The notes: generated by a model not told the origin, from the sequence alone. Counted from the stretch's first letter, positions 31,626-40,992 are shown. The stretch: 47,095 nucleotides of DNA from Bacteroidota bacterium (GCA_023392125.1 JAEVZS010000004.1:1-47095); one strand, 5' to 3'. Numbers and translations are program-made.

Positions 31626-34265
31626 TCAACGTATGAGGTTTACATTTCCTGTCAGGGATATTTCCTCACCTTCTTCCGTTCTTGCCTTTACATAATAGAC
31701 ATAGGCCCCCTGTGGCTGAGCCTTGCCATTGTATGTGCCATCCCAGCCATCATACAGGTCACTTGTAGCAAAAACCTGCTCGCCCCAGCGGTTATATATC
31801 CTGAAATCGTACAGCTGGTCAATACCACGATGGACCAGCCGGAAAACATCATTATTGCCATCACCATTGGGACTAAAGGCATTAGCAGCTACAATTCCCT
31901 GATTCAGATAAATGGTCTGATGAAGCGTATCTGCACAGCCTGCCACATTGTATACAATCTGTGTCACTATGTACTGCTCGCCTGGTCCTGCGTAAATATG
32001 GCTTATATCTTTGTTTTCAGCATCCGAATTACGCTGGACAGTACCATCGCCCATTATCCAGATCCACCGGGAAGCTCCGACCGACTCATCCCTGAACAGG
32101 ACAGGTCTGAATCTCCCTGCGGAGCTGTTATCATATGAAAAGCCAGCCTCCGGAGCCGGATGTACAACGATCGGTTTGCTTAGTGAATAAGTACACCGGC
32201 CGGCAGTCTGGACGCTAAGCATTATATCATAAGAAGTTACCGTGCCTGTTTGAGGGAATATATGATTGATGTCCTTCTGGTTCTCTACTTTCTTCCCGTC
32301 ACCGAAATCCCAGCTGTATTTCAGCACCCCCGGCTGTTCTTTTGCAGCAAAAGGAATCACCTTGCCCTCGCAGGCATCATCAATATCAAAAAATGCTTCA
32401 GGTATATATACATCCAATGTCCGGGAAAACACTCTGTAGCAGCCCAGATCCGTACTCACGGCAAGAGTCACCGGATAATCTCCGCCATGCTCCAGATAAA
32501 ACGCAGGCCTCTGGTCATTGGACGACAACATTGTTCCCTTTTCTCTGTCTTCCAGCGTCCACAGCCAGGATACCAGTGTCTGCTCCGACGCCCTCGTTTT
32601 ATCATTGAGGACAAGATAATTGCAGTCTGTGACAGCAAAATCAAAATCAGCCTTTACATAGTCGAGCATGGCCGGAAAAATCTCCACCGGTTTCTGAACA
32701 GCATTGCTGCATCCTGATGAAGAAGTCACAATAAGGGTTACATCATAAATTCCTGCGGACTGATAAACATGGCGGGGATGTTGTTCTGCACTAGTACTGT
32801 CGTCACCAAATCTCCACTCCCAATCCGCAATCAGATCTCCCCCGGCCGCTCCGGAAAGATCTGTAAATTCAATAAAACAGGAATTGGGAACAGCCGAAAA
32901 ATCGGTAGTCACGGTAAGAGGATCGTTTTCGACCGAAACATTTTCAGTAACGGAATCACGGCATCCTGAAGAAGATATGGCAACAAGACTGACTTCATAT
33001 CCGCCGACACCGGAAAAACTATGGCTGGTATTCTGCAATGTGTCCGTGTTCAGAACTCCGGAAGCTTCGTCGCCAAAAGACCATTCCCAGGCTGCAACAG
33101 AAGTTTTCCAGGCCAAAGCCGCATAGGACCGATCCTCAAAAACAGTCTTGCGGCAACCATCCTCCGAATTTGTCCATACAAAGTCAGCATAGACCGAATC
33201 AGGATGGATTTCATAGATTATCGTTCCGCTGCAGCCACTGTATGATGTAAAGGTACAGGAGTACCTGCTGAATGCCACCGGCTCGGAAATCTCCAGCTGA
33301 TTGACTCCCTCGGTATCCGTACCAATCTGGTCAGCATTGTATTTTGTAAGCTTTAATCCGTCCGGTACAGGAAAGCCCTGCTTATCGACTTCTTCCCATT
33401 CATATGATTTAAAGCCAAACGGTCCCGTAATTACAGCAGCTGTACCCGGACAGTACCAGGAAACTGTATCCTGAGGAAAGCTCTCGGGAGAGATATAAGC
33501 ATAGGCCATATGATGCCCTGTATAACAATCCATGGTATTAAACTCAAGCGTAATTGTCTGACCCGCATACGGACCGAGATCAATCACGTCCGTCATCCAG
33601 AGCGTGCTGCTAATCTCTCCGCATTGCTGCCATTCGAACCATTCGACACCACTGGCGGCCCCGGGATACAAGCGATAATTTCCACATGCTCCGGCCACCT
33701 GGCCTCCATCCGCGTCAAGCGTTTGCACCCACATAGCTGCGTTGTTGCCCGCTCCCGAAGGCGTTCCCCCAAATCCCATAGGATCATCACCCGAAGAAGA
33801 TCCGTGATCAAACTGCTGTACGAAAGCAAACCGATATACCAGGGTTGGATACGACTCATCAACCTTGAGCGTATAAGCCGCCTTATAGCCATGCGGATTC
33901 CCATAGCCTCCCGGCGATAAGGGTCCGACCCGGACGGCAAACTCCTTACCCTGCGGAATACGTAGCAGAGAATAACAGGTATTGGGATCCTCAGATCTCG
34001 CCCTTGGATTGGCCGGAGGATAAATAAACTGAAACGCGTTGCCCGAAATCGCAGCTCCGTCGGTACTGACTTCACTATATCTGATAGTCCTGTTTCCTCC
34101 CTGACCACTCTGCGGACCTTGATACAAACGCCAGTGACTAAAATTGCGGTCAGAAAAATCAAAATTGGGATATGGGTGCTGCGCAGACAGACAGGATATA
34201 TATCCAGCGTATATCGAAAGAATGAGCACCAGTCTTTTCGGCAGGTCTCTCAGCAATGTTTGCAT
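31626..34265 (-). CDS. Large PKD-domain surface protein with gliding-motility (type B) C-terminal domain
   Basis: This is an 879-residue protein from the ATG at 34265; an in-frame TTG two codons upstream is less likely. After a signal peptide (cut near CLSAQ) comes a roughly 250-residue N-terminal domain of lectin-like layout (NFSHWRLYQGPQSGQGGN, DVIDLGPYAGQTITLEFNT). About five PKD-type domains follow (WEWSFGD, WEWRFGDDS, WLWTLED, YSWDFGDGKK, WIWIMGDG), then the type B CTD NAFSPNGDGNNDVFRLVHRG, FRIYNRWGEQVF and YDGWDGTYNGK. It should be exported by T9SS as a surface adhesin, with the following PorP/SprF and OmpA proteins as partners. Confidence 0.88.
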   Translation of the reverse strand: MQTLLRDLPKRLVLILSIYAGYISCLSAQHPYPNFDFSDRNFSHWRLYQGPQSGQGGNRTIRYSEVSTDGAAISGNAFQFIYPPANPRARSEDPNTCYSLLRIPQGKEFAVRVGPLSPGGYGNPHGYKAAYTLKVDESYPTLVYRFAFVQQFDHGSSSGDDPMGFGGTPSGAGNNAAMWVQTLDADGGQVAGACGNYRLYPGAASGVEWFEWQQCGEISSTLWMTDVIDLGPYAGQTITLEFNTMDCYTGHHMAYAYISPESFPQDTVSWYCPGTAAVITGPFGFKSYEWEEVDKQGFPVPDGLKLTKYNADQIGTDTEGVNQLEISEPVAFSRYSCTFTSYSGCSGTIIYEIHPDSVYADFVWTNSEDGCRKTVFEDRSYAALAWKTSVAAWEWSFGDEASGVLNTDTLQNTSHSFSGVGGYEVSLVAISSSGCRDSVTENVSVENDPLTVTTDFSAVPNSCFIEFTDLSGAAGGDLIADWEWRFGDDSTSAEQHPRHVYQSAGIYDVTLIVTSSSGCSNAVQKPVEIFPAMLDYVKADFDFAVTDCNYLVLNDKTRASEQTLVSWLWTLEDREKGTMLSSNDQRPAFYLEHGGDYPVTLAVSTDLGCYRVFSRTLDVYIPEAFFDIDDACEGKVIPFAAKEQPGVLKYSWDFGDGKKVENQKDINHIFPQTGTVTSYDIMLSVQTAGRCTYSLSKPIVVHPAPEAGFSYDNSSAGRFRPVLFRDESVGASRWIWIMGDGTVQRNSDAENKDISHIYAGPGEQYIVTQIVYNVAGCADTLHQTIYLNQGIVAANAFSPNGDGNNDVFRLVHRGIDQLYDFRIYNRWGEQVFATSDLYDGWDGTYNGKAQPQGAYVYYVKARTEEGEEISLTGNVNLIR

Positions 34266-35044
34266 ATACAATTCAATTATATAGTACTGAAAACAAGAGC
34301 TATAAAGTGACTATTAACCAGTCGCACTTTATTTCGCTGGCACTTCTTTGAAATATGGCAATGGGCGTATTTTCTTATCTTACAATGGCATGCAAGAAGC
34401 CAACACCGCTATACCATCTGCCATTGAGAGAAATCCCGCATCCAATATATTTCAGACGTGCCGGCTTACATATTTTACACTATTTAAAATAAATCCATTT
34501 AAAAACAGAGCAAATATATTGCATACGGATCACAGAAGCAAGATTATAAAAATTCGTACCTGATAAAATGTCAATTAATTACACAAAAACAGCATCGAAC
34601 ATTCTCTAAAAAACCAAGGAATAATGCCACAATTGTTATTCATTTCAGACGAGCAGTCAGCAGAAAAAATACATTAAAAAATCATATAGATTGTTTACAT
34701 AATCATATTCAAAAACAAACTATATCAGATTCCGGGATTTCGGGCGCCTCAACTTCCGATAATTGTCTGAAATATCCGAAAACAGTGCAACAGGTGCCTG
34801 CGAAAAGATATATCCATTGGAAGAAACGGATCCTTTGCTCAACCATCAGAGCTGCTAACAATCTGCAAAAAAGTTGGAAGGAACAGGCTTCGGGAACCTC
34901 AGCTATCAAAAACTTCAGGATTTACAACTCAATACCAGTAAGCTGCCTTAGATACTCAAAGACACTCACAGATGTGAGCGATTATTAAAAACGCACCCCA
35001 TTATCAGCTTATCTTTACGAAAGACCAGAGACTTTTCAGTGCAA
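34266..35044. other. AT-rich intergenic stretch between dxs and the PKD gene
   Basis: No gene is supported. Short frames at 34709-34909 (minus) and 34785-34988 (plus) have no domain, signal peptide or ribosome site. Bases 34320-34700 are AT-rich and probably contain the promoter of the PKD gene cluster, but I see no clear TTG/TAnnTTTG pair to place it. Confidence 0.4.
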
Positions 35045-36955
35045 TTACTCAAAGACTACGCCGGTCAACGCACGTACTTCCCGCACAATAGCTTCGGCAT
35101 CATATCCGCACTCTCTGTGCAGCTCAGCCTGCTCTCCATGCTCTACAATACGATCCGGAATCCCCAGACGGACAACCCGGGCATGCAAATCATTGTCTGC
35201 CATAAATTCCAGTACCGCGCTGCCAAATCCACCCTGCAGACAGCCATCCTCCACGGTTATGATTTTGCCAAACCGTCTGAATACCATACGAAGCATCTCT
35301 TCATCAAGAGGCTTGGCAAAACGCATATCAAAATGAGCAGGGCGAAGATCTTCGGCTGCCAGTTTTTTCAATGCATCCACGACATAGTTTCCGACATGAC
35401 CGAGACTAAGAATGGCCACCTCTTCACCATCGCAAAGCATTCTGCCTACGCCTACCGGAATTTCTTCAAACGGAGTACGCCAGTCCGGCATTACTCCCTG
35501 CCCTCTCGGATACCTGATGGTAAAGGGGCCCTGATCTTCCAGCTGAGCAGTGTACATCATGTTGCGCAACTCCTTCTCATTCATCGGAGCTGCCACAATC
35601 ATATTGGGGATACAGCGCATATAGGCTATATCATAGGCTCCATGATGGGTCGGTCCGTCTGCTCCGGCCACACCGGATCTGTCAAGACAAAAAACAACAT
35701 TAAGCTTCTGAAGACAGACATCATGAATCACCTGATCATAGGCACGCTGCATAAAGCTGCTGTAGATATTACAAAACGGAATCAGGCCCTGTGTAGCCAG
35801 TCCCGCAGAAAAAGTCACGGCATGCTGCTCGGCTATACCGACATCAAAGGCTCTGTCCGGCAGCTCCTTCATCATAATATTCAGCGAAGAGCCGGAAGGC
35901 ATTGCCGGAGTAATGCCCATAATTCTGGGATTTACTTTTGCAAGCTCCACAAGCGAATGCCCGAATACATCCTGATATCTGGGAGGCTGAGGCTCGTTAT
36001 AGCTGGTTTTACGGATTTCTCCGGTCAGCTTGTCAAATTTGCCCGGAGCATGCCACAGCGTCTGATTCTTCTCGGCCAGTGCAAAACCTTTTCCTTTTTT
36101 GGTAATGCAGTGAAGAATCTTTGGTCCCGGAATATTTTTCAGATCACGGAATATCTTTACAAGATGATCAATATCATGTCCGTCAACCGGACCAAAATAA
36201 CGGATTTTCAGTGATTCAAACAGATTGCTGTGCTTGAGCAGATAGGTTTTGACAGCTCCTTCTATTTTAGAGACAATCGACTGGGCATTGGGACCAAAAC
36301 GGCTGATTTTCCCCAGCACCTTCCATACATCATCCTTTACCCGGTTGTAGGTATGGGAAGTCGTAATGTCCACAAGATAGTCTTTCAGCGCCCCGACATT
36401 GGGGTCTATCGCCATACAGTTGTCATTCAGGACAATGAGCAGATTGGTATTGGTCACACCGGCATGATTCATTGCCTCAAAAGCCATTCCTGCGGTAAGC
36501 GCCCCATCCCCGATTACGGCAATATGCTGCCTGTCATGGGCATTCAGATATCCCGAAGCAACAGCCATACCCAGGGCAGCAGATACAGACGTTGAGCTAT
36601 GTCCGACTCCGAATGCATCAAACTCACTTTCGGAGCGCTTGGGAAAACCGGACAGCCCTTTGTATTGCCTGTTTGTATGAAACTTTTCTCTTCTTCCCGT
36701 AAGAATCTTGTGACCGTATGCCTGATGGCCTACGTCCCAGACAAGCTGGTCATCCGGCGTATTAAATACATAATGCAAGGCCACAGTAAGCTCAACAACT
36801 CCCAGGCTGGCCGAAAAATGGCCGCCATAGACCGATACATGATCAATAATGTACTGCCGCAACTCTTCACAGAGCTGATACAGCTCCGTCTCTTCCAATT
36901 TTCTCAGATCTGAAACAGAATTTATTGTGGCAAGTTTCTTCCCGGGCTTTATCAA
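35045..36955 (-). CDS. dxs: 1-deoxy-D-xylulose-5-phosphate synthase
   Basis: This 636-residue protein is of the family's usual length. It shows VWDVGHQAYGHKILTGR, GVGHSSTSVSAALGMA, the thiamine-diphosphate motif GDGALTAGMAFEAMNHAG with NDNCMAIDPNVG, RYFGPVDGHD, the catalytic Glu region DVGIAEQHAVTFSAGLA, and DRSGVAGADGPTHHG. It joins pyruvate and glyceraldehyde-3-phosphate to make DXP, the first step of the MEP isoprenoid pathway and of thiamine and pyridoxal synthesis. It is divergent from scpA, with 194 nt between them. A -7 promoter element lies in that gap. Confidence 0.96.
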   Translation of the reverse strand: MIKPGKKLATINSVSDLRKLEETELYQLCEELRQYIIDHVSVYGGHFSASLGVVELTVALHYVFNTPDDQLVWDVGHQAYGHKILTGRREKFHTNRQYKGLSGFPKRSESEFDAFGVGHSSTSVSAALGMAVASGYLNAHDRQHIAVIGDGALTAGMAFEAMNHAGVTNTNLLIVLNDNCMAIDPNVGALKDYLVDITTSHTYNRVKDDVWKVLGKISRFGPNAQSIVSKIEGAVKTYLLKHSNLFESLKIRYFGPVDGHDIDHLVKIFRDLKNIPGPKILHCITKKGKGFALAEKNQTLWHAPGKFDKLTGEIRKTSYNEPQPPRYQDVFGHSLVELAKVNPRIMGITPAMPSGSSLNIMMKELPDRAFDVGIAEQHAVTFSAGLATQGLIPFCNIYSSFMQRAYDQVIHDVCLQKLNVVFCLDRSGVAGADGPTHHGAYDIAYMRCIPNMIVAAPMNEKELRNMMYTAQLEDQGPFTIRYPRGQGVMPDWRTPFEEIPVGVGRMLCDGEEVAILSLGHVGNYVVDALKKLAAEDLRPAHFDMRFAKPLDEEMLRMVFRRFGKIITVEDGCLQGGFGSAVLEFMADNDLHARVVRLGIPDRIVEHGEQAELHRECGYDAEAIVREVRALTGVVFE

Positions 36956-37023
36956 TTTCTTAATGATCAGTGGTTGCTCAACTATTCAATAACACGAAAT
37001 GGCCGTAAATGATTTATCGGGGG

Positions 37024-37031
37024 CAAATATA
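37024..37031 (-). promoter_or_regulatory. -7 promoter element of dxs
   Basis: Read on the minus strand, TATATTTG is a perfect match to TAnnTTTG. It lies 69 nt before the dxs ATG and is followed by GC-rich DNA, as is common at Bacteroidota start sites. The upstream TTG is at a non-ideal spacing. Confidence 0.55.
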
Positions 37032-37035
37032 CGAA

Positions 37036-37098
37036 TTTTCCACAATCTTTTAATTTTCCACATATGCTTGTGGGTAACTCAGAAGGTTTTGTGGAAAC
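37036..37098. other. Cluster of DnaA-box-like sequences
   Basis: TTTTCCACA at 37036-37044 and 37054-37062 fits the relaxed DnaA box TTWTNCACA. TGTGGGTAA (37069-37077) and TGTGGAAAC (37090-37098) are boxes on the other strand with one mismatch each. All four fall within 63 nt between divergent dxs and scpA, where gene direction switches. This may be a replication origin element, a DnaA-regulated promoter region, or chance. Confidence 0.4.
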
Positions 37099-37149
37099 AA
37101 TTAAAGGGCATACTCAGCAAAAGGCCCGGTATTGCGTTAACTTTACGTT

Positions 37150-37917
37150 GTGAGCTTTGAAATACAATTACCGCTTTTCCAGGGCCCGTTTGACCTGCTG
37201 CTATTCTTTATAGAGCGGGATGAGCTGGATATACATGATATTCCGATATCTAAGATCACCAATGATTTTCTGGATTATCTCAGGCATCTGGAGCGCCTTG
37301 AGATCGATGTGGCCTCCGAGTTCATCCTGGTAGCATCTTCGCTCATGCGTATCAAGGCAAAAATGCTGATTCCCCGGCCCCAGCTGGATGATCAGGGCAA
37401 TGAAATCGACCCCAGAGAGGAGCTCGTAGCCCATCTTATCGAGTATAAGAAATATAAATCGGTCATATCCGAGCTTTCCCAGATGGAAGAGGACAGAGCT
37501 TCCAGAGTTCAGCGCGGAAATATCCTGAAAGAGATAAAGAAGCTTTCCGAGGTAAATAATGTGGAGTATGAGCTGCAGCATCTTGATCTGTACCGGCTTC
37601 TGAAGGTGTATGAACGGGTGCTGAACCGGTTTACCGAAGAGCAGAACAAGCCCAAGCACTTTGTCGAGCAATACCCTTATACCATTGAACAGCAGAAAGA
37701 ATATATCCTGCAACGGATTTCGGGAAAGCAACGGGTTTCTTTTGCAGATATCATCAATGACAACAACCACAAGATTGCGGTAGTCTACAATTTCCTCTCA
37801 ATTCTTGAGCTGCTGCAGCTGCATCTGATCCGTATCCATATAGGACAGGGTTACAACAACTTCTGGATTGAAGAATATGATGAAGCCTCCCAGCCGGAGA
37901 CGGTAGGCGAAGCATAA
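37150..37917 (+). CDS. scpA: Segregation and condensation protein A
   Basis: This 255-residue protein starts at the GTG 37150. It shows LPLFQGPFDLLLFFIERDEL, the helix with IPISKITNDFLDYL, the acidic stretch of the Smc-binding region and the C-terminal winged-helix part (KQRVSFADIINDNNHKIAVV, FLSILELLQLHLIRI). ScpA is the kleisin that joins the two Smc heads in the Smc-ScpAB complex, which organises and separates sister chromosomes near the origin. scpB is not beside it. A -7-like TAACTTTA ends 5 nt before the start codon, so the mRNA may be leaderless. Confidence 0.94.
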   Translation: MSFEIQLPLFQGPFDLLLFFIERDELDIHDIPISKITNDFLDYLRHLERLEIDVASEFILVASSLMRIKAKMLIPRPQLDDQGNEIDPREELVAHLIEYKKYKSVISELSQMEEDRASRVQRGNILKEIKKLSEVNNVEYELQHLDLYRLLKVYERVLNRFTEEQNKPKHFVEQYPYTIEQQKEYILQRISGKQRVSFADIINDNNHKIAVVYNFLSILELLQLHLIRIHIGQGYNNFWIEEYDEASQPETVGEA

Positions 37918-37942
37918 AAAACCCCGAGAAAACCGGGGCTTT
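37918..37942. terminator. Bidirectional terminator between scpA and ndk
   Basis: CCCCG and CGGGG pair across an AGAAAAC loop. The minus strand ends in TTTTTT after the hairpin, which suits ndk; the plus strand has a short CTTT tail behind scpA. It lies directly after the scpA stop. Confidence 0.7.
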
Positions 37943-37981
37943 ACTATACTGTCTGACAGCCCGGAATACCAGACTCCAAAA

Positions 37982-38401
37982 CTAGAATCTTTCCAGGGCA
38001 GAGAAAAAGAATGATGCTTCGATAGCAGCATTTTCATCCGAATCCGAGCCATGCACCGCATTGGCCTCGATAGAGCGCGCAAACAGCTTGCGGATAGTTC
38101 CCTCATCTGCTTTGGAAGGATCGGTCGCACCGATCAGCTTTCTGAAATCTGCCACAGCATTTTCCTTCTCAAGAACCAGCGCCACTATATGACCGGAAGA
38201 CATATACTTTTTCAGATCATTGTAAAAAGGTCTTTCTTTGTGCACTTCGTAAAACTCGCCTGCACGCTCTTCTGAAAGCTTTGTCATTTTCATGGCCGTA
38301 ATCCGGAAGCCCGCTCCTTCGATCATCTTCAGAATTGCTCCGGAATGTCCGTCCTTCACCGCGTCCGGTTTAATCATGCTAAACGTCTTGTTTCCTGACA
38401 T
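37982..38401 (-). CDS. ndk: Nucleoside diphosphate kinase
   Basis: This 139-residue protein is of standard length. It shows TFSMIKPDAVKDGHSG at the N-terminus, RPFYNDLKKYMSSGHIVALVL, and the active-site His117 in NAVHGSDSDENA. It transfers the gamma phosphate between nucleoside triphosphates and diphosphates to balance (d)NTP pools. It is a single gene opposing its neighbours, with its own promoter (38444-38451) and a shared terminator. Confidence 0.96.
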   Translation of the reverse strand: MSGNKTFSMIKPDAVKDGHSGAILKMIEGAGFRITAMKMTKLSEERAGEFYEVHKERPFYNDLKKYMSSGHIVALVLEKENAVADFRKLIGATDPSKADEGTIRKLFARSIEANAVHGSDSDENAAIEASFFFSALERF

Positions 38402-38443
38402 AGTAGTATTTTGTATGGTAATACGTTAAATTAAAACTCGCTG

Positions 38444-38451
38444 CAAAAATA
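38444..38451 (-). promoter_or_regulatory. -7 promoter element of ndk
   Basis: Read on the minus strand, TATTTTTG matches TAnnTTTG 43 nt before the ndk ATG. A TTTG lies upstream at somewhat short spacing. Confidence 0.5.
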
Positions 38452-38520
38452 ACTACTTTTACAACAAATGTATCTCCCTGCCGAACTTTAATCACAGAAT
38501 AAAGGTTTGACTGATTCGTT

Positions 38521-38550
38521 TTGTTTTTAAGCAAAAACTTTTCACTTTTG
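38521..38550 (+). promoter_or_regulatory. Promoter of nrnA (TTG-N19-CACTTTTG)
   Basis: TTG at 38521-38523 lies exactly 19 nt before CACTTTTG (38543-38550), which differs from TAnnTTTG only at the first base. The -7 element ends 21 nt before the TTG start codon, giving a leader of about 15 nt. Confidence 0.6.
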
Positions 38551-38571
38551 CTTTTTAAAAACCGAATATAA

Positions 38572-39633
38572 TTGACCTCAGGAAGAGCATTCGTACAAGA
38601 ACTGAATGAGTTAAAAGATCTGCTGAATTCCCCGAAAAAGATCATCATTACCACTCATCACAAGCCGGACGCGGACGCACTTGGCTCATCACTGGCCATG
38701 TGGGGCTATCTTCGCAAAAAAAACCATCAGGTATCCGTCATAACTCCCACTGATTATCCGGGATTTTTAAAATGGATGCACGGTGAAGAGGAGGTAATTA
38801 TATTCAACGAAGGCAGAGAGGAAGAGGCGGCAAAGCTTGTGGAAGAAGCGGACCTGGTATTTTGCCTTGATTTCAATGCATTGAGCCGGATCAATGAGCT
38901 GGGTGAGATTATCCGCAATGCGCCTGCAAAAAAAATACTGATTGACCATCATCTTGAGCCGGAAGATTTTGCCACCCTTTCATTTTCTGACACCTCTGCT
39001 GCCGCCACCTGTGTTCTTATTTATAAGCTAATTGTCGGCCTCGGTGACAAGTCTCTGCTGGATACCTGCATCGGGGAGTGCATCTATGCGGGAATCATGA
39101 CAGACACCGGCTCCTTCAGACATCCCAGCACCAACAAAGAGGTGCATCTTATTATTGCCGAGCTGATCAATCTGGCGGTTGACATCTCCAGCATACACAG
39201 GCTTATCTACGACAACAACTCTGAAAGCAAGCTGCGCTTTCTGGGACATGCGCTTTTAAACAAAATGGTGGTTATGCCTGAGGACAGGACTGCCTATATA
39301 GCCATTTCCGCCAAAGAGCTGGAGGAATATGACTCGCAAAACGGCGATACAGAAGGCCTGGTCAATTTTGCGCTGTCTGTAGATAATGTGGTCTTCGCAG
39401 CCGTAATTATCGAACGTACGGAAAGCGTCAAGATCTCTTTCCGGTCCAAAGGAGATTTCAGCGCCAATGAATTTGCCAGAAAGCATTTTCATGGCGGCGG
39501 ACACAAGAATGCCGCAGGCGGCCGTTCTGATCTGTCCCTTGATGATACGGTAGCCGAGTTCCGGAGACTCGTGCATGAAGAATACTCCACCGAGCTCAAT
39601 ACCATAAAGCTGACAGACCGGAGCAGCTGCTAA
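38572..39633 (+). CDS. nrnA: DHH-family phosphoesterase, NrnA-type nanoRNase/pAp phosphatase
   Basis: This is a 353-residue protein. The start must be the TTG at 38572 or later, since a stop (38569-38571) lies directly before it and no in-frame ATG precedes conserved sequence. It shows THHKPDADALGSSLA (residues 28-42), LDFNALSR, the DHH motif at 125-127 (LIDHHLEP), GIMTDTGSFR and the DHHA1 domain end FHGGGHKNAAGG. NrnA degrades two- to four-nucleotide RNAs and dephosphorylates pAp with Mn2+. A well-spaced promoter precedes it. The FKBP gene follows after 70 nt. Confidence 0.9.
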   Translation: MTSGRAFVQELNELKDLLNSPKKIIITTHHKPDADALGSSLAMWGYLRKKNHQVSVITPTDYPGFLKWMHGEEEVIIFNEGREEEAAKLVEEADLVFCLDFNALSRINELGEIIRNAPAKKILIDHHLEPEDFATLSFSDTSAAATCVLIYKLIVGLGDKSLLDTCIGECIYAGIMTDTGSFRHPSTNKEVHLIIAELINLAVDISSIHRLIYDNNSESKLRFLGHALLNKMVVMPEDRTAYIAISAKELEEYDSQNGDTEGLVNFALSVDNVVFAAVIIERTESVKISFRSKGDFSANEFARKHFHGGGHKNAAGGRSDLSLDDTVAEFRRLVHEEYSTELNTIKLTDRSSC

Positions 39634-39703
39634 AACCTTCTTCGGGAAAGCATCTTCTTTGGAATTATTTGCGTACTTGCCCGTACACTATTCTCATTGA
39701 CGC

Positions 39704-40138
39704 ATGCGACTATATAGCATTTTATTTTTAGCCCTGCTCTGCTCCCTCTCTGTAGCTGCCCAAAAGCAGGATACCGTATACACAGACACCGGGCTTAAGT
39801 ACCTGAGCATACACAAAGGCAAAGGCAGCCGGATCAGAGAAGGCCAGATTCTCCGGATATATTATACCGGCAAGCTCAGTGACGGAAAGATTTTTGATTC
39901 CAATCTCCGCCGCAGGCCTCTAAAGATCAAAGCTGGATCCGGCGAGCTGATCGAGGGCTGGGAAGAAGGCTTGTTACTGATGAAACCAAGGGAAAAAGGA
40001 ATTCTGTGGATTCCGGCTCATCTCGGGTATGGTTCTGAAGGAATTCCTGATCCTGACAATCCTTCGGTATATATCATTCCGCCGGATTCGGATCTGATTT
40101 TTGAAATTGAAATCCTGGAAGCGTACAAAAGCAGGTGA
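39704..40138 (+). CDS. Secreted FKBP-type peptidyl-prolyl cis-trans isomerase
   Basis: This is a 144-residue protein with a signal peptide (cut after SVAAQ) and a single FKBP domain. It shows LRIYYTGKLSDGKIFDSN, GSGELIEGWEEGLLLMKPRE, KGILWIPAHLGYGSEG and the closing strand LIFEIEILE. The aromatic and Tyr residues of the active pocket (YY, FD, W, Y) are present. It should speed proline isomerisation during folding of periplasmic or outer-membrane proteins. Confidence 0.92.
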   Translation: MRLYSILFLALLCSLSVAAQKQDTVYTDTGLKYLSIHKGKGSRIREGQILRIYYTGKLSDGKIFDSNLRRRPLKIKAGSGELIEGWEEGLLLMKPREKGILWIPAHLGYGSEGIPDPDNPSVYIIPPDSDLIFEIEILEAYKSR

Positions 40139-40228
40139 CCTACCTGAATTCAACCACCAAAGAAAGCAACCCTTGACGGATAAATCCGTATCCCGTACCT
40201 GAGTATCATAATTTAAGCCTTATTCCTT

Positions 40229-40930
40229 ATGAAGAAATCTTTTATCGTATCCTTTCTCCTTCTTTTCAGTATTGCCTGCTTCGCACAAAAAATACTCATT
40301 CAGGAAGGCAGCGAAGTTGTTGACAATATTCAACGGACAGGACTATATACCATTATCAAGCTGGATAACAAAACAGTGGAAAAAGCCTGGGAAAAGAAAC
40401 TTAAAAATTTCGGAAAAGTTCAGAGCTCCAAGGGAGTATTAAGCATTACCGGAGCAGAGATTCCCGGTGTCACTTCAAAACCGGGACAGGTATACTCCAA
40501 AGTACTAAAAACCAAAGATGGCGCCAAGGTATGGTGGGCAATCGACCTTGGTTCATCCTTTGTGAGCACTTCAGAAGGCGGCAGTTCGTACAGGGCGGCT
40601 TCGCAGATTCTGACTGACTTTGCGGCAGAATGCTACAGAGATGACATTAACAAAGAAATTGCCGATGCGGAAAAAGCGCTTTCAAAGACTATAAAAGACC
40701 ATGAAAAAAATATTAAGGAAGGCGAAAACCTTGTCAGCTCGGTAGAAAAAAACAAGCAGGAAAAGATAAACCTTGAAAACAAGCTGAAAGAGAATGCCGA
40801 AGATCTGAAAAGGCTGGAAAAAGAAATTCAGCAAAACAAATCCGATCAGGAAAGAAGCCGGAATGACGTATCCAAAATGAAGGAAGCTGTAGAAGTCGTC
40901 AAAAACAAACTCAATCAAATAGGAAAGTAA
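40229..40930 (+). CDS. Secreted protein with C-terminal coiled coil, function unknown
   Basis: This 233-residue protein has a signal peptide (cut after IACFAQ). A small domain (residues 25-135; LYTIIKLDNKTVEKAWEKKL, GAKVWWAIDLGSSF) is followed by a long Lys/Glu-rich coiled coil (about 140-230) with regular heptads (NLENKLKENAEDLKRLEKEI). No family name comes to mind. Similar proteins are scattered through Bacteroidota. It forms a unit of its own with a strong terminator 20 nt after the stop; a periplasmic structural role is a guess. Confidence 0.7.
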   Translation: MKKSFIVSFLLLFSIACFAQKILIQEGSEVVDNIQRTGLYTIIKLDNKTVEKAWEKKLKNFGKVQSSKGVLSITGAEIPGVTSKPGQVYSKVLKTKDGAKVWWAIDLGSSFVSTSEGGSSYRAASQILTDFAAECYRDDINKEIADAEKALSKTIKDHEKNIKEGENLVSSVEKNKQEKINLENKLKENAEDLKRLEKEIQQNKSDQERSRNDVSKMKEAVEVVKNKLNQIGK

Positions 40931-40950
40931 TATTACACCTCGCTTTTTTC

Positions 40951-40992
40951 AAAAAAGTCCTCATTAGCATTCTGATGAAGGACTTTTTTATT
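40951..40992 (+). terminator. Intrinsic terminator after the coiled-coil gene
   Basis: AAAAAAGTCCT (40951-40961) pairs with AGGACTTTTTT (40979-40989), with an inner CAT/ATG pairing. The T-rich strand serves as the tail. It lies 20 nt after the stop. Confidence 0.85.

Noticed and set aside
34709..34988. Short frames on both strands between dxs and the PKD gene
   Set aside because: Neither has a domain, a signal peptide or a ribosome site, and they overlap each other.
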